Assembly (NCBI GenBank): GCA_017644105.1
Contig: JAEPMD010000001.1
Span: forward strand, 62,001 to 126,000
Length of the DNA: 64,000 nt
Direction: 5' to 3'
From: Rhizobiaceae bacterium
GTDB taxonomy: Bacteria; Pseudomonadota; Alphaproteobacteria; Rhizobiales; Rhizobiaceae
Position numbers and translations under genes: made by a program. The notes below the pieces were generated by a model that was given only the letters and a program-made list of their open reading frames with translations, made no database searches and had not been told where the DNA came from. Positions 63,363 through 64,000 of the stretch are shown one piece after another; the stretch's first letter is position 1, and each line of letters starts with the position of its first letter.

Positions 63363-64000
63363 ATGTCAGATAAATCGATGATTAGCCCAAGCGAATTAAG
63401 GGCAAAGTTCTCATCCGCTATGTCGCTCATGTATCGCGATGAAGTTCCTGCCTATGGCACATTGATGGATTTGGTTGCTGAGGTAAATTCTTCAACGCTT
63501 GATGCAGACCAAGAACTTGCACAAACGCTTAAATCAACCAATGGACTTGCACGCATATCAGATGAACGACATGGTGCCATTCGTCTTGGCACCGAAGATG
63601 AGTTGAAGTTGATCCGCCGGGCATTTTTTCAAATGGGTATGTTCCCCGTTGGCTATTATGATTTAAGCGTTGCAGGAATTCCCGTTCATTCAACGGCATT
63701 TAGACCCATTGATGGCGACGCGTTATCAATCAATCCCTTTAGAATTTTCACATCTTTATTGAGGTTGGATCTGATTGAAGATGAGGCATTAAAAACGGAT
63801 GCCCAAGCCGTTCTTGCTGAACGACAAATCTTTACCGATAGACTGGTTGAAATGATCGATCAGGCTGAAGCACAAGGTGGAGTTTATCACAAGGATGCAG
63901 ATGAGTTTATCACTGAAATTCTCATTACATTTAAATGGCATCCCGAGGCCAATATCACCCAAGAGCTTTATGATCGTTTGCACCAAGAGCATCGTTTAAT
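63363..64000 (+). CDS. hglS: 2-oxoadipate dioxygenase/decarboxylase, partial (window end)
   Basis: The frame from the ATG at 63363 stays open to the window end (212 codons), so the C terminus is missing. The protein matches the HglS/DUF1338 (YdcJ) family: GMFPVGYYDLSVAGIPVHST, FRPIDGD and NPFRIFTSLLRLDLI. His70 in SDERHGAIRLG corresponds to the iron ligand described for the Pseudomonas enzyme. HglS converts 2-oxoadipate to D-2-hydroxyglutarate in lysine catabolism. GGAGGA at 63353-63358 gives a strong ribosome site. The gap to the copper-protein gene is only 23 bases, suggesting cotranscription. Confidence 0.88.
   Translation, partial: MSDKSMISPSELRAKFSSAMSLMYRDEVPAYGTLMDLVAEVNSSTLDADQELAQTLKSTNGLARISDERHGAIRLGTEDELKLIRRAFFQMGMFPVGYYDLSVAGIPVHSTAFRPIDGDALSINPFRIFTSLLRLDLIEDEALKTDAQAVLAERQIFTDRLVEMIDQAEAQGGVYHKDADEFITEILITFKWHPEANITQELYDRLHQEHRL

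Noticed and set aside
1-64000. Search for tRNA, rRNA, CRISPR arrays, insertion sequences and integrase-bounded islands
   Set aside because: No such structures were recognised by eye; boundaries between blocks are ordinary intergenic regions.

Overview
The window reads as one continuous chromosomal stretch of an alphaproteobacterium, most like a marine, metabolically versatile Rhizobiales or Rhodobacterales member. The basis is the gene content: several ABC importers, form I CO dehydrogenase, xanthine-dehydrogenase-family operons, SMP-30 and LacI sugar islands, and moderate GC (mid-40s percent by eye). I see no rRNA, tRNA, CRISPR array, prophage, insertion sequence or replication origin. It is densely coded accessory catabolism.

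Layout. (1) 47-4738: a BMP-type nucleoside ABC importer (binding protein, double ATPase, two permeases). (2) 4838-6315: a small Cys-containing secreted protein and a fused DUF1775-PCu(A)C copper protein. (3) 6627-10682: a YnjB-like binding protein with two permeases and a PotA-like ATPase. (4) 10692-12654: head-to-head DUF4198 and HupE/UreJ-like genes whose start codons overlap. (5) 12762-28671: a sugar-acid island for L-idonate, 5-ketogluconate and gluconate (IdnD, IdnO, gluconokinase, SMP-30 lactonase, other dehydrogenases), two LacI regulators and two sugar ABC importers, tied together by at least seven GTTATCGATAAC or GTTACCGGTAAC-like operators. (6) 29217-38568: an aerobic form I CO dehydrogenase cluster (coxMSL-DEFG) preceded by a membrane MHYT-LytTR regulator of the CoxC/CoxH type and followed by a DUF2182-like membrane protein. 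(7) 38565-44231: an SLC13-type transporter, an OmpA-like protein, and a caspase-like protease divergent from a ClpP-like/PAN-domain secreted protein. (8) 44241-60886: a nicotinate catabolic region. It holds nicotinamidase, a molybdenum nicotinate dehydrogenase with fused FeS and Mo subunits, 6-hydroxynicotinate reductase, UPF0280, two DUF1185 paralogues, enamidase, a class III CoA transferase, glutaryl-CoA dehydrogenase, a MarR regulator and a Liv-type ABC importer. (9) 60995-64000: a polytopic membrane protein divergent from a copper-binding-type protein, then the start of a 2-oxoadipate dioxygenase/decarboxylase (HglS) cut by the window end.

How it works together. The nicotinate region predicts nicotinamide to nicotinate to 6-hydroxynicotinate to 6-oxotetrahydronicotinate to 2-formylglutarate, then by unidentified steps to glutarate, glutaryl-CoA and crotonyl-CoA. 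This joins the reductive ring-opening chemistry known from Eubacterium barkeri to an aerobic glutarate outlet. Three genes of unknown function (UPF0280 and two DUF1185) sit inside an unbroken chain of overlapping genes in this operon and are the best candidates for undescribed enzymes. A recurring TTTGYAYRCWAAY motif marks promoters of this region and probably the MarR regulon. Perfect 13-bp direct repeats in front of coxM are a likely LytTR target.
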